Below, one piece after another: positions 16,162 through 24,941 of a DNA stretch of 64,000 nt. The stretch's first letter is position 1; each line of letters begins with the position of its first letter. The notes beneath the pieces were generated by a model. The model was not told where the DNA came from. It saw only the letters and a list, made by a program, of their open reading frames with translations, and did no database searches. Position numbers and translations under genes: made by a program. This stretch comes from CAG-826 sp964583155. Lineage in GTDB: Bacteria > Bacillota_I > Bacilli_A > RFN20 > CAG-826. The stretch spans positions 98,071 to 162,070 of the forward strand of contig CAZOUY010000002.1 in NCBI GenBank assembly GCA_964583155.1, in the 5' to 3' direction.

Positions 16162-17700
16162 ATGCAAGATAGTCGAAAAATCGCTAATAAAAATATAAAA
16201 ATCGGCGTGATCATTTCTTATATATCTATGGCGGTATCTATTTTATTATTTCTTTTTTACACACCTTTCTGTCTTGAAAAGCTCGGCGACAATGAATATG
16301 GCCTTCGCTCTTTCGCCACTTCGGTAACTTCATATTTGTCGATTTTGTCATTAGGACTATCTAGTGCTTATATAAAGTTTAGATTAAAGGCCATCAAAGA
16401 AGATGAACAAAATGGTGAAAAGAAGTTTAATGCGATTTACTTGATTGTCTTTTCGATAATCGCCATCATCGCTATCGTAATTGGAATAGTGTTCGTGTTG
16501 CTTTTTCGATTTAATGTTATCTCATTAAAGGACTATACCGGTTCTGATAAGGCTATCTTAATTAAATTGTTGGTTATTTTGATGATTAATGTTTCGCTTT
16601 CATTCCCTTTAGGTGTCTTTTCTCAATATTGTTCAGCACGTGAAAAGTTTATTTGGGTTCGATCAATGACATTAATAACGGATTTGGCCGTTACATTATT
16701 CAGCGTAATAGTCTTAATATTGGGATATAAATCCGTCGCATTAACAGTGGTCACTTTAGTCGTGAATTGTGTGATTGGGTTAGCAAATATTATTTTTTGT
16801 TTTTGTAAATTAAAAATGAAGATGTCGTTTAAATTGACTAAAAAGGATTTTAGCGTTGTGAAGGAAATGCTGGCTTTTTCGGTATTCGTTGGTATAAATA
16901 TTATTGTTGATGAATTTAATTCGCAAACCGATCCGATTATCATCGGTTTATTAATAAACGCCGAAGCGGTAACGATTTTTAATTTAGGCCGGCAGTTCCG
17001 TCAATATTTAGCAATTATGTCGCTTACTGTATCTTCTTCGTTTGCGCAGCGTGTTAATGTATATGTTATGGAAAACAAGGAAAAGGAATTGAATAATTTA
17101 TTTATTACTGTTTCCTCATTGCAAATGATGATCTTGTTTCTCATCACCGGAGGCTTTATCGTTTGCGGAAAGAGCTTCATTATTTTATGGGTTGGAGAAA
17201 GTCGATTACAAGCATATGATATTGCCATTTATGTTATGGCCATGAGCATTGTGCCTCTTTCACAAAATTTGAGTATTGAAGTTCAAAGAGCCAAAAATAA
17301 GCATAAATTTAGGGCTGTTACTTATTTGTTTATTGCATTTTTCAATGTTATAATAAGCGCTATTTTATGCCGATATATGGGAATGATGGGTTGTGTTATT
17401 GGAACATTGGTTACCTTAGTGGCCGGGCAATATATTGCAATTAATATTTATAACTATAAGGTCATTCATTTGCCCATAAAGAAGTATTGGATAACCTATT
17501 TTAGGTTCTTTGCCACTACGGCGGCAGCGGTTGGATTGACCTTCTTGTTTGGAATGCTGTTGCCTGATTCTTTAAAACATATATGGCTGTTTGTGATTAA
17601 AGGTGTTGTCTTTGTTATTTTGTTTGTTATCTTAAATTTATTGGTCAATAAAAAACAGGTGATAGGAACATTAAAGAACTTTATTAAAGGTGATTTGTAA
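16162..17700 (+). CDS. Polysaccharide flippase (Wzx / MATE-like)
   Basis: 512 residues with 12 to 14 predicted helices evenly spread, starting with IGVIISYISMAVSILLFLFY. This is the topology and sequence style of the RfbX/Wzx family of the MOP superfamily, which moves undecaprenyl-linked subunits across the membrane. AAGAGGAGG precedes the ATG. It lies between the polymerase fusion and the CDP-glycerol synthesis gene, as expected in a Wzx/Wzy pathway. The subunit it moves cannot be read from sequence; glycerol-phosphate decorated repeats containing FucNAc are a reasonable guess from the locus. Confidence 0.85.
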   Translation: MQDSRKIANKNIKIGVIISYISMAVSILLFLFYTPFCLEKLGDNEYGLRSFATSVTSYLSILSLGLSSAYIKFRLKAIKEDEQNGEKKFNAIYLIVFSIIAIIAIVIGIVFVLLFRFNVISLKDYTGSDKAILIKLLVILMINVSLSFPLGVFSQYCSAREKFIWVRSMTLITDLAVTLFSVIVLILGYKSVALTVVTLVVNCVIGLANIIFCFCKLKMKMSFKLTKKDFSVVKEMLAFSVFVGINIIVDEFNSQTDPIIIGLLINAEAVTIFNLGRQFRQYLAIMSLTVSSSFAQRVNVYVMENKEKELNNLFITVSSLQMMILFLITGGFIVCGKSFIILWVGESRLQAYDIAIYVMAMSIVPLSQNLSIEVQRAKNKHKFRAVTYLFIAFFNVIISAILCRYMGMMGCVIGTLVTLVAGQYIAINIYNYKVIHLPIKKYWITYFRFFATTAAAVGLTFLFGMLLPDSLKHIWLFVIKGVVFVILFVILNLLVNKKQVIGTLKNFIKGDL

Positions 17701-17714
17701 TTGAAGGAGGACTT

Positions 17715-18149
17715 ATGAGAAAAATAATTGGATACACTGATGGGACGTTTGATTTGTTTCATGTTGGGCATTTACGTCTTTTAAAAGAAGCGAAGAAGCA
17801 TTGCGATATCCTGATTGTTGGCGTACATGGCGATGATGTCGTAGCCTCGTATAAAGGCAAGCCTCCAATAATCAACGAAAATGATCGAGCGGAAATTATT
17901 CGAAATCTGGCTTTTGTCGACAAAGTTGTTATAAACCGAACCAGAGATAAAATTGAATTATTAAAGCTATATGGCTTTAATCTCATGATAATCGGGGATG
18001 ACTGGAAAGGAACCGAAAGGTGGAATAAATTAGAAAAGCAATTAAATGAGCATGGCGTTGATGTACTTTATTTGCCTTATACTAAAACAATATCCACAAC
18101 CGCAATAAAGAAAAGAGTTTTAGATTTATATGGAAAGGAAGATTGTTAA
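17715..18149 (+). CDS. tagD: Glycerol-3-phosphate cytidylyltransferase (TagD-like)
   Basis: 144 residues, the typical length near 130. GTFDLFHVGHLRLL at about 10-23 carries the HxGH nucleotide-binding motif (H16, H19), GDDW near 95 is a family motif and ISTTAIKKR near 127-135 is the second CTP-binding block. The enzyme joins glycerol 3-phosphate and CTP to make CDP-glycerol in the cytoplasm. TTGAAGGAGG precedes the ATG. The glycerophosphotransferase domain two genes upstream is the obvious user. A related cytidylyltransferase acting on another small phosphate alcohol is possible, but the context favours glycerol. Confidence 0.82.
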   Translation: MRKIIGYTDGTFDLFHVGHLRLLKEAKKHCDILIVGVHGDDVVASYKGKPPIINENDRAEIIRNLAFVDKVVINRTRDKIELLKLYGFNLMIIGDDWKGTERWNKLEKQLNEHGVDVLYLPYTKTISTTAIKKRVLDLYGKEDC

Positions 18150-18150
18150 G

Positions 18151-19197
18151 ATGAAGAAACCAGTAATTGGAATAACAATGGGTGATCCCGCCGGAATCGG
18201 AGCGGAGATTATTGTTAAAGCCCTAAAATATAAAAAAATCAGTAAAGAATGTATTCCCGTTGTTTTTGGTGATTATGAAGTTATTGAGGATGCGATACAC
18301 TTTTGCCACACCAAGCAAAGAATAAATATAGTCAATGAAGACTTAAATAATTTAGTGGATGATCCGGAAACTATCAATTTAATTAATTTTAATTATTTCG
18401 AAAAAAACGGATGGGAATACAAAAAGGTTGATGCCAAGTGTGGAGAGGCGGCTTTTGAATATGTTATTTCGGCGATTGATTATGCTTTAAATAAGAGAAT
18501 TGCAGCGGTCGTTACCGGCCCTATTAACAAGGAATCAATTAATTTAGCGGGAAAGCCGTATTGCGGACATACAGAGATTTTTGCCCAATACACAAATACG
18601 AAGAATTACGCCATGCTGCTCACCAGCAATCAATTAAAGGTGATTCATGTTACGACGCATTGTGCCCTTCGTGATGTTCCGCTAAAAGCTACTCGTAGCC
18701 GCATATTGGAAGTAATCAAACTGGCAAATAAGGCAATGCAGCTATTAGGAGTCAAAAATCCTAAAATCGGAGTCGCAGGCTTGAATCCGCACGCTAGTGA
18801 GAATGGTTTATTTGGAACGGAGGAAAGGGATTCTATTATACCAGCTATAAACGACGCTAAAGAATTAGGCTTAGATGTGGTTGGACCGGAATCACCTGAT
18901 ACAGTCTTCGTAAAAGCCCTAGCCGGTCAATATGATATTGTAGTTGCCATGTATCATGATCAAGGACATATCCCTCTAAAATTGAGTGGCTTTAAATTGG
19001 ACTTGCGAACAAACAAATATGTCTCTATGAGTGGCGTGAATTGTACAATCGGTTTACCAATTATTAGAACATCGGTCGATCATGGCACGGCATTTGGAAA
19101 GGCCGGGGAAGGACGCGCAAACGAAGAGAGTATGATTGATGCTATTGAAATGGCAATTACTATGTCTAACAATAATTTAGATAGTGAGGAAGAATAA
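18151..19197 (+). CDS. PdxA-family 4-phospho-hydroxyacid dehydrogenase
   Basis: 349 residues. GITMGDPAGIGAEI near the N terminus and the three metal-binding His segments (HTEIF, VTTHCALRDVP, MYHDQGHIP) identify 4-hydroxythreonine-4-phosphate dehydrogenase family enzymes, which oxidise and decarboxylate C4 acids or amino acids carrying a 4-phosphate, using NAD. The ATG at 18151 lies 2 bp after the tagD stop. No other vitamin B6 gene is in the window, and the position inside a glycan locus fits the PdxA2 subgroup better than pyridoxal synthesis. The product of PdxA2 enzymes is dihydroxyacetone phosphate, one step from glycerol 3-phosphate, which TagD consumes; that link is inference. Confidence 0.8.
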   Translation: MKKPVIGITMGDPAGIGAEIIVKALKYKKISKECIPVVFGDYEVIEDAIHFCHTKQRINIVNEDLNNLVDDPETINLINFNYFEKNGWEYKKVDAKCGEAAFEYVISAIDYALNKRIAAVVTGPINKESINLAGKPYCGHTEIFAQYTNTKNYAMLLTSNQLKVIHVTTHCALRDVPLKATRSRILEVIKLANKAMQLLGVKNPKIGVAGLNPHASENGLFGTEERDSIIPAINDAKELGLDVVGPESPDTVFVKALAGQYDIVVAMYHDQGHIPLKLSGFKLDLRTNKYVSMSGVNCTIGLPIIRTSVDHGTAFGKAGEGRANEESMIDAIEMAITMSNNNLDSEEE

Positions 19198-20244
19198 ATG
19201 AGCAGTTTAAAACGTTTAAAGAAGCTATACAAGGAATGCAGAAGTAAAAAGGTTCCGTTTCTAAAAGGCTTATATTTTGGATTAAAAGGCTATTCCGTCA
19301 AAGATGTATTTTGTTATCGTCTGACTTTAAAAAATTATAGAGATTATATCTCGACACGCGAAAGCTATATTCCCAGAAATAATAATTGCTTTAAAGAGGT
19401 TAGTGACAATAAATACGTATTCTCTGAAATCGTTGGCAGATATATTCGCGTTCCCAAAAATTATATGTTTATAAAAAATGGGCGGATCTTTCGCTTGGAA
19501 TCCGATAAATCTAATATTTGTGTACCTATTGAAGAGTTCTATGATTTTTTAAATAAACAATGTCAGATATCTGCCGGCTTGATTATTAAAGTTTATAATG
19601 GTGCCGATGGAAGAGATGTTTACCAAGTATTGAGTAAAGATAACAAAGTCTACATGAATAACAAGGAAGTATCTTTGCATGATTTGGAGACCTTAATAAA
19701 ATCTTTTCGCAAAAATGATGTTTATTTAGTTCAAGAGAAAATTCAGCAAGGTCAATTTGCCAATGAATTATTTAATCAAACTACAAATACAATAAGAATT
19801 GTAACCAAGAGGAAGAAAGATTCTGTTGAGCATGAAATACTTGGAGCAATATTTAGAGTTGGCAATAGTGTGAGTTATCCGGTTGATAATTTCGCCAAAG
19901 GTGGACTTTGCTGTGTAATTGATATAGATACAGGCACTATTGGGAGAATAACCACTTGGAATTCAATAGAAAAAAAGCAACGCATTTATATCGATTCACA
20001 TCCGGATACTAAGACAAAAATATCCGGTAAAGTAGTCCCTGGATGGCAGTCAATTAAAGAAAGGATAATAGATTTAACAGTCAAATTACCTCTTTTTGAT
20101 TTTGTAGCCTGGGATATTGTATTACTTGATAATAATGAAATCGCCTTAATCGAAACTAATATGAAAACATCTTTAGATATTTTCCAAGTTTTTGGACCAT
20201 TGAGAAATACAAAAATGGGAGACGCTATTCTTAAAAACGATTGA
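19198..20244 (+). CDS. Sugar-transfer associated ATP-grasp protein
   Basis: 348 residues, starting directly after the preceding stop. The sequence resembles the ATP-grasp family often found in capsule and teichoic acid loci: VYLVQEKIQQG and NTIRIVTKRK in the middle, the glycine-rich FAKGGLCCVID, and near the C terminus DFVAWDIVLLDNNEIALIETNMKTS, where the acidic and Asn residues would bind Mg-ATP. Such enzymes are thought to ligate an amino acid or other carboxylate to a sugar or nucleotide sugar, but the substrate is not known. As last gene of the first module it probably decorates the glycan. A second, more distant ATP-grasp gene lies at 62883. Confidence 0.75.
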   Translation: MSSLKRLKKLYKECRSKKVPFLKGLYFGLKGYSVKDVFCYRLTLKNYRDYISTRESYIPRNNNCFKEVSDNKYVFSEIVGRYIRVPKNYMFIKNGRIFRLESDKSNICVPIEEFYDFLNKQCQISAGLIIKVYNGADGRDVYQVLSKDNKVYMNNKEVSLHDLETLIKSFRKNDVYLVQEKIQQGQFANELFNQTTNTIRIVTKRKKDSVEHEILGAIFRVGNSVSYPVDNFAKGGLCCVIDIDTGTIGRITTWNSIEKKQRIYIDSHPDTKTKISGKVVPGWQSIKERIIDLTVKLPLFDFVAWDIVLLDNNEIALIETNMKTSLDIFQVFGPLRNTKMGDAILKND

Positions 20245-20551
20245 TTTCCTTCTTAGTTTAGAATAATACTAACAGATATAGACAGATAAAATCATTTATT
20301 TTAAAAAAACACATCAGAATAGTGATATTTATACAGATTTAATGCGACGAAAATTTCGAAATTCTGTTTTCTCCTATTCTTTTAATGCTTGAATGTATTA
20401 TAAAGAAAACGGATGCAGAACTCAACAATTTTATAATTATGGGGCATGGAATCAACCATGGCCCTTTTTTACAATATATGGGAGTGCGAAATATCAGGAA
20501 GCGTCTTTCCCATAAAATGTTAATTATTGATAAACGACATTGATAACAGTA
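20245..20551. other. Intergenic region between the first glycan module and the IS remnant
   Basis: No protein gene. A TATTAT box at 20396-20401 followed about 40 bases later by a terminator hairpin (20441-20470) could mark a short RNA of about 60-70 bases, but the -35 is poor. Otherwise this looks like the trailing end of the upstream operon next to insertion-element debris. Confidence 0.3.
20441..20470 (+). terminator. Intrinsic terminator
   Basis: GGGGCATGG pairs with CCATGGCCC (one mismatch) around a short loop and is followed by six T. It ends the 12.5-20.2 kb operon. Confidence 0.65.
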
Positions 20552-21226
20552 TTAAAATATTTTTACTAAGGTAGTATTTATTCTTTGAAATAATTTATTT
20601 AAAGATCGCGAAGATAATATTGTTCTATTAACCAAAGCGTGTCTGTTTTGCTTTGCTTTATTTATATCAGTAAATATACAGGCAGTATAAACGCGTCTAT
20701 TTGAAGCTTTCTTTCGCTTAGATTTCATAGAGATATACTTTTCATCAATTTGGACATGAACAACCTTATCAGTAGTTTTAAATGGCTTAAAATCAACTTC
20801 AATAGTGGCCTTATTAAGGAGATTAAAAACGGACACGGCCGATAATTCATGACCTATAGGTAAGTTATCTTTACCGGCATCTTCATATGATAAATGATCT
20901 AATGAAGATAAAATCTTTATTTTTAATTCGGTAGATAATCTAGAATATTTAGGAATCTTCAAAATGGAATCCAAAAGATAAACATAAGTACCATGATTTA
21001 CATCGTAATAATACCTACGTTTAAAGGTGATAGGTCCTTTAGAAGTTAAAATAGTACGAGATACTTTTTTTACTATTTCAAGACACTTATCTCTAGTGGC
21101 AGCAAGCTCTGAATCATATTCCTCAAGAAACTTAGAAATAAGCTCTAAACAATAATCATCTGATTGATGGAAACTATTTTTTATAAAACTATCAAAGTTT
21201 TGTTCTAATTGTGCTAAAATACTCAT
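20552..21226 (-). pseudogene. Truncated ISLre2/UPF0236-type transposase
   Basis: 224 residues remain of a family usually about 430-480 long. The start at 21226 (AAAGGAT upstream) begins MSILAQLEQNFD; the recognisable parts are FKRRYYYDVNHGTY, LSYEDAGKDNLPIG and VVHVQIDEKYI, whose Asp is probably the first catalytic residue. The frame ends abruptly after NTTLVKIF and the catalytic C-terminal half is missing, so it cannot transpose by itself. An 11-bp direct repeat, AAAATGTTAAT, lies on both sides (20514-20524 and 21293-21303) and may be a trace of the insertion. It sits exactly between two functional modules of the glycan locus. Confidence 0.65.
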
Positions 21227-21253
21227 GAAGAAGTTATCCTTTCTTATTAGCAA

Positions 21254-21587
21254 CTAAAGTATAACTTCTTCTTTTTTTGTTTTGTTACCTACAAAATGTT
21301 AATGCAATCTTTGACAAACAAATGATTATAGAGTAAAATTTACTCATTAATATAATAAAATTATATTAAATTTATAAGCATGTAATCATACGACTATTAT
21401 TGAAAAGCCCAAAATAATGAGATAATGTCTAAATAGGCAAATATGTTTAAAATGCGAGATAGTGTATGTCTGATTTAACCAGTAATTGTGAGTATTTAAA
21501 TAAACATGCTGATATAAAAATAAAAGTATTGGAAGCTAGCTGAATCACAAATTGTGCAAGTACAACAAATTGAGAAGGAAACGGTTC
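21254..21587 (+). other. Long leader region of the FucNAc module
   Basis: From the promoter at 21311-21339 to the first start at 21588 there are about 240 bases of transcribed, non-coding AT-rich sequence. I see no clear terminator or riboswitch fold. Confidence 0.4.
21311..21339 (+). promoter_or_regulatory. Promoter of the UDP-FucNAc / glycosyltransferase operon
   Basis: TTGACA (21311-21316) and TAAAAT (21334-21339), 17 bp apart. The -10 lies within a near-palindrome (GAGTAAAATTTACTC) that could be an operator. Confidence 0.65.
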
Positions 21588-22772
21588 ATGAGTAAGATAT
21601 TGATTATTTCACAACATTATTATCCAGAAAACTTTCGAATTACTGATATCGCTGAAACACTAGTAAAGTTAGGCAATACAGTTACTGTATTATGCGGATA
21701 TCCAAACTATCCGGATGGAAAAATATTTAAAGGATATGAAAATCGAAAACTCCATAAAGAAGAAAACATTAATGGTGTTAGAGTTTTAAGATGCTATGAA
21801 CGCCCCCGTAAAAATGGTAGTGCAATTAACTTGTTTTTGAATTATTATACGATTTGTTTGTCATTAAAGCGCAAGGCCAAAAGATTAAAAGAAGAGTATG
21901 ATTATGTTTTGGTGAATCAATTATCACCGGTTATGCAGTCTTGGGCAGGATTGGCATATGCGAAAAAGCATCATGTGAAGTGTTTTTTATATTGCTATGA
22001 CTTGTGGCCCGATAGCTTAGCCGCTGGTGGAATAAAAAAAGATTCGCTGATTTATAAGTATTATTATCGTGTTTCTAACAAAATATATAAAAAGGTGGAT
22101 AAAATTTTAGTTACTTCCAAAAATTTTATTTCTTACTTTGAAAATTTTCATCACATTGCTAAGGAACGAATAGCGTATTTACCACAATATTGTGAAGATC
22201 TATATCAAAACTTGGAAGGTAATAGCAATAAGAAAGAATTTAATTTTGTTTTTGCTGGCAATATTGGAAAAATGCAATCAGTTGAAACAATAATAAAAGC
22301 AGCGCAACTGGTTCAAGATGATGATTCGATTAAAATCCACATTGTCGGTGATGGTTCAAGTTTTAAAGAATGCCAAGAGTTAGCAGCATCTTTAAGCCTT
22401 GATAATGTAATCTTCTATGGAAGAAGACCATTAGAAGAAATGCCATCATTTTACAATATGGCTTCGGCTATGTTGGTTACTTTAGTAAAAAATGACATTG
22501 TTTCGAAGACGCTTCCTGGGAAGGTTCAATCATATATGGCTGCCGGCAAACCAATTATTGGAGCAATAGATGGTGAAACCAGAGAAATAATTGCGGAAGC
22601 GAAATGTGGTTATGTCTGTGAGGCGGAAAATTATCAAGAGCTAGCAAAACTGATGCGCGAGTTCAAAAACGAAGATATAGAAATCCTGGCTAGTAATGCG
22701 AGGGATTATTATAGAAAAAATTTTACAAAGGATCTATTTTTTGAAAAATTAATTAAAGAATTGGAGGAATAA
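21588..22772 (+). CDS. WbuB-like glycosyltransferase, family 4
   Basis: 394 residues from the ATG at 21588 (GAGAAGGAAACG upstream). The N-terminal SQHYYPENFRITDIAE and CGYPNYPDGKIF blocks are characteristic of the WbuB group of GT4 enzymes, which transfer N-acetyl-L-fucosamine in several O-antigens and capsules. The C-terminal Rossmann half has VFAGNIGKMQ and a nucleotide-sugar binding region ending GKPIIGAIDGE. Three UDP-L-FucNAc synthesis genes follow directly, which supports L-FucNAc transfer. It acts on the cytoplasmic face on undecaprenyl-linked glycan. Confidence 0.8.
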   Translation: MSKILIISQHYYPENFRITDIAETLVKLGNTVTVLCGYPNYPDGKIFKGYENRKLHKEENINGVRVLRCYERPRKNGSAINLFLNYYTICLSLKRKAKRLKEEYDYVLVNQLSPVMQSWAGLAYAKKHHVKCFLYCYDLWPDSLAAGGIKKDSLIYKYYYRVSNKIYKKVDKILVTSKNFISYFENFHHIAKERIAYLPQYCEDLYQNLEGNSNKKEFNFVFAGNIGKMQSVETIIKAAQLVQDDDSIKIHIVGDGSSFKECQELAASLSLDNVIFYGRRPLEEMPSFYNMASAMLVTLVKNDIVSKTLPGKVQSYMAAGKPIIGAIDGETREIIAEAKCGYVCEAENYQELAKLMREFKNEDIEILASNARDYYRKNFTKDLFFEKLIKELEE

Positions 22773-22777
22773 ATAAT

Positions 22778-23806
22778 ATGAGTTTATTTAAAGACAAGGT
22801 TTTATTGGTGACAGGAGGAACAGGGTCATTTGGCAATGCTGTGGTCAATAGATTTTTGACGACCGACATTAAAGAGATTCGCATTTTATCCAGAGATGAA
22901 AAAAAGCAAGATGATATGCGCCATGAATTTCAACTAAAATATCCTCAATATGTTGAAAAAATCAAATTTTATATTGGCGATGTTCGTGATTATAATTCAA
23001 TAGTCGGAGCATTTAGAGGCGTTGATTATGTTTTTCATGCAGCCGCTTTAAAGCAAGTTCCGTCTTGTGAATTTTATCCAATGGAAGCCGTGAAAACCAA
23101 TGTTCTAGGCTCAAATAATGTTATATCGGCTTGTGTGGAAAATCATATTAAGAAAGCAATATTCTTATCAACCGATAAGGCCGCTTATCCAATAAACGCA
23201 ATGGGGATGACTAAAGCTTTAATGGAAAAGAATGTCATCGCGAGAAGCAGACAAATGCAAGATGGCGATCCGATTCTTTGTTTGACTCGTTACGGAAATG
23301 TTATGGCTTCTAGAGGATCGGTCATTCCGTTATTTTGTGACCAGATTGCCGAAGGTAAAAAACTAACAATTACCAATCCCGATATGACTCGCTTTATGAT
23401 GACATTAAATGATGCGGTTGATTTGGTTTTGTATGCTTTTGAACACGGCGAGCAGGGTGATTTATTTGTTCAAAAAGCGCCCGCAGCCACAATTGAAACG
23501 CTGGCAAAAGCGATACTGGAATTAAAAAATTCGGATTTAGGATATTCCATTATTGGTACTAGACATGGAGAAAAGCTCTATGAAGTTCTAGTAACAACCG
23601 AAGAAATGTTGCGTGCCGAATCTCTTCCTGGCTTTTATCGCATTCATGCTGACAATCGCAACTTAAACTATGATAACTTCTTTACCAAAGGAAACAAGGA
23701 TTTAGAGACAATCGGTCAATATACTTCACATAATACCGAAAGATTAGACGTTGAAGAAATGAAAAAGCTATTGTTAAAGCTGAAATTGTTTGGCGGACAA
23801 TACTAA
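22778..23806 (+). CDS. fnlA: UDP-GlcNAc 4,6-dehydratase / 5-epimerase (FnlA/CapE type)
   Basis: 342 residues. A short-chain dehydrogenase fold with TGGTGSFGNAV at about 12-22 for NADP binding, and near 142 the sequence MGMTKALMEK, where Met replaces the Tyr of the usual YxxxK motif, a marker of the inverting 4,6-dehydratases CapE, FnlA and WbjB. It converts UDP-GlcNAc to UDP-2-acetamido-2,6-dideoxy-beta-L-arabino-hex-4-ulose, the first step to UDP-L-FucNAc. It starts 5 bp after the WbuB-like gene. The two other pathway enzymes are at 23817 and 25465, so the assignment is well supported by context. Confidence 0.87.
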   Translation: MSLFKDKVLLVTGGTGSFGNAVVNRFLTTDIKEIRILSRDEKKQDDMRHEFQLKYPQYVEKIKFYIGDVRDYNSIVGAFRGVDYVFHAAALKQVPSCEFYPMEAVKTNVLGSNNVISACVENHIKKAIFLSTDKAAYPINAMGMTKALMEKNVIARSRQMQDGDPILCLTRYGNVMASRGSVIPLFCDQIAEGKKLTITNPDMTRFMMTLNDAVDLVLYAFEHGEQGDLFVQKAPAATIETLAKAILELKNSDLGYSIIGTRHGEKLYEVLVTTEEMLRAESLPGFYRIHADNRNLNYDNFFTKGNKDLETIGQYTSHNTERLDVEEMKKLLLKLKLFGGQY

Positions 23807-23816
23807 GGAGTTAGAT

Positions 23817-24941
23817 ATGAAAATACTAGTTACAGGCGCTAAAGGATTTATAGGTAAAAATTTAATATGTGAATTAAAAAATCGTGGATATAACGATATT
23901 TTTGAATTTGATTTAGATACTGATATGAATTTATTGGATGACTTTTGTCGCGACTGTGATTTTGTATTTCATTTAGCAGGTGTAAATCGTCCTTTAGATG
24001 AAGAAGAATTCATGAAAGGAAATTTTGGATTTACATCAACCCTTCTTTCATGTTTGAAAAAATATCATAACACATGTCCGATTGTCGTATCTTCATCAAT
24101 GCAAGCAGCGCTTGATAATCCTTATGGAAGATCAAAGAAAGCTGGGGAAGATTTAATGTTTGAGTACGCTAAGGAAACTGGGGCTAAGGTTATGATTTAT
24201 CGTTTCCCTAATGTTTATGGGAAATGGTGCCGTCCCAACTACAATAGTGCAATCGCAACATTTTGCTATAATATTGCTCGTGATTTGGAAATCAAGGTTA
24301 ATAATAGAGAAACATTAATGTATCTCGTATACATCGATGATGTATTTAATGAATTAATAAACGCTTTAGAAGGCCATGGAAATAAAACAGGCGAATATTA
24401 TTATGAGGTTCCGATCGTGGATGAAGAGACTTTAGGCACAATCGTCGATTTGATTTATTCATTCAGAAAAAGCAGAGATAATAAAGAGATTCCTGATTTT
24501 TCATCCCATCTTGAGAAAAGCTTATATTCCACTTATTTATCATATTTACCAAATGATCAGTTTTCTTATCCATTAGATATGCATATTGACAATCGAGGTT
24601 CCTTTACCGAGATCATCAGAACACTGGAAAAAGGTCAGTTTTCCGTGAATATTTCTCATCCGGGAATTACAAAAGGAAATCATTGGCATCACACGAAAAA
24701 TGAAAAGTTCTTGGTGGTACATGGCCATTGCTTGATTAAGCTTAGAAGGATCGATAGCGATGAGATAATTACATACGATGTGAGTGGAAATCAACTAGAA
24801 GTGGTTGATATTCCAGTCGGATATACGCATTCAATTACTAATATTGGGGATGATGATTCAGTGACCTTTATGTGGTGTAATGAAAGTTTTAATCCCGATC
24901 AACCGGATACGTTCTTTTTGGAGGTCGAAAAACATGATTAA
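23817..24941 (+). CDS. fnlB: UDP-2-acetamido-2,6-dideoxy-hexulose reductase, SDR-cupin (FnlB/CapF)
   Basis: 374 residues from the ATG at 23817, led by AAGGAG. The N-terminal SDR domain has TGAKGFIG near 7-14 and NPYGRSKKAGE with the Tyr and Lys of the active site. The C-terminal 120 residues are a cupin with HPGITKGNHWHHTKNEKF, whose His cluster binds zinc. This two-domain structure is that of CapF/WbjC, where the cupin epimerises and the SDR reduces the 4-keto sugar to the talo form using NADPH. It follows FnlA by 10 bp and overlaps the next gene by 8 bp. Confidence 0.87.
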   Translation: MKILVTGAKGFIGKNLICELKNRGYNDIFEFDLDTDMNLLDDFCRDCDFVFHLAGVNRPLDEEEFMKGNFGFTSTLLSCLKKYHNTCPIVVSSSMQAALDNPYGRSKKAGEDLMFEYAKETGAKVMIYRFPNVYGKWCRPNYNSAIATFCYNIARDLEIKVNNRETLMYLVYIDDVFNELINALEGHGNKTGEYYYEVPIVDEETLGTIVDLIYSFRKSRDNKEIPDFSSHLEKSLYSTYLSYLPNDQFSYPLDMHIDNRGSFTEIIRTLEKGQFSVNISHPGITKGNHWHHTKNEKFLVVHGHCLIKLRRIDSDEIITYDVSGNQLEVVDIPVGYTHSITNIGDDDSVTFMWCNESFNPDQPDTFFLEVEKHD

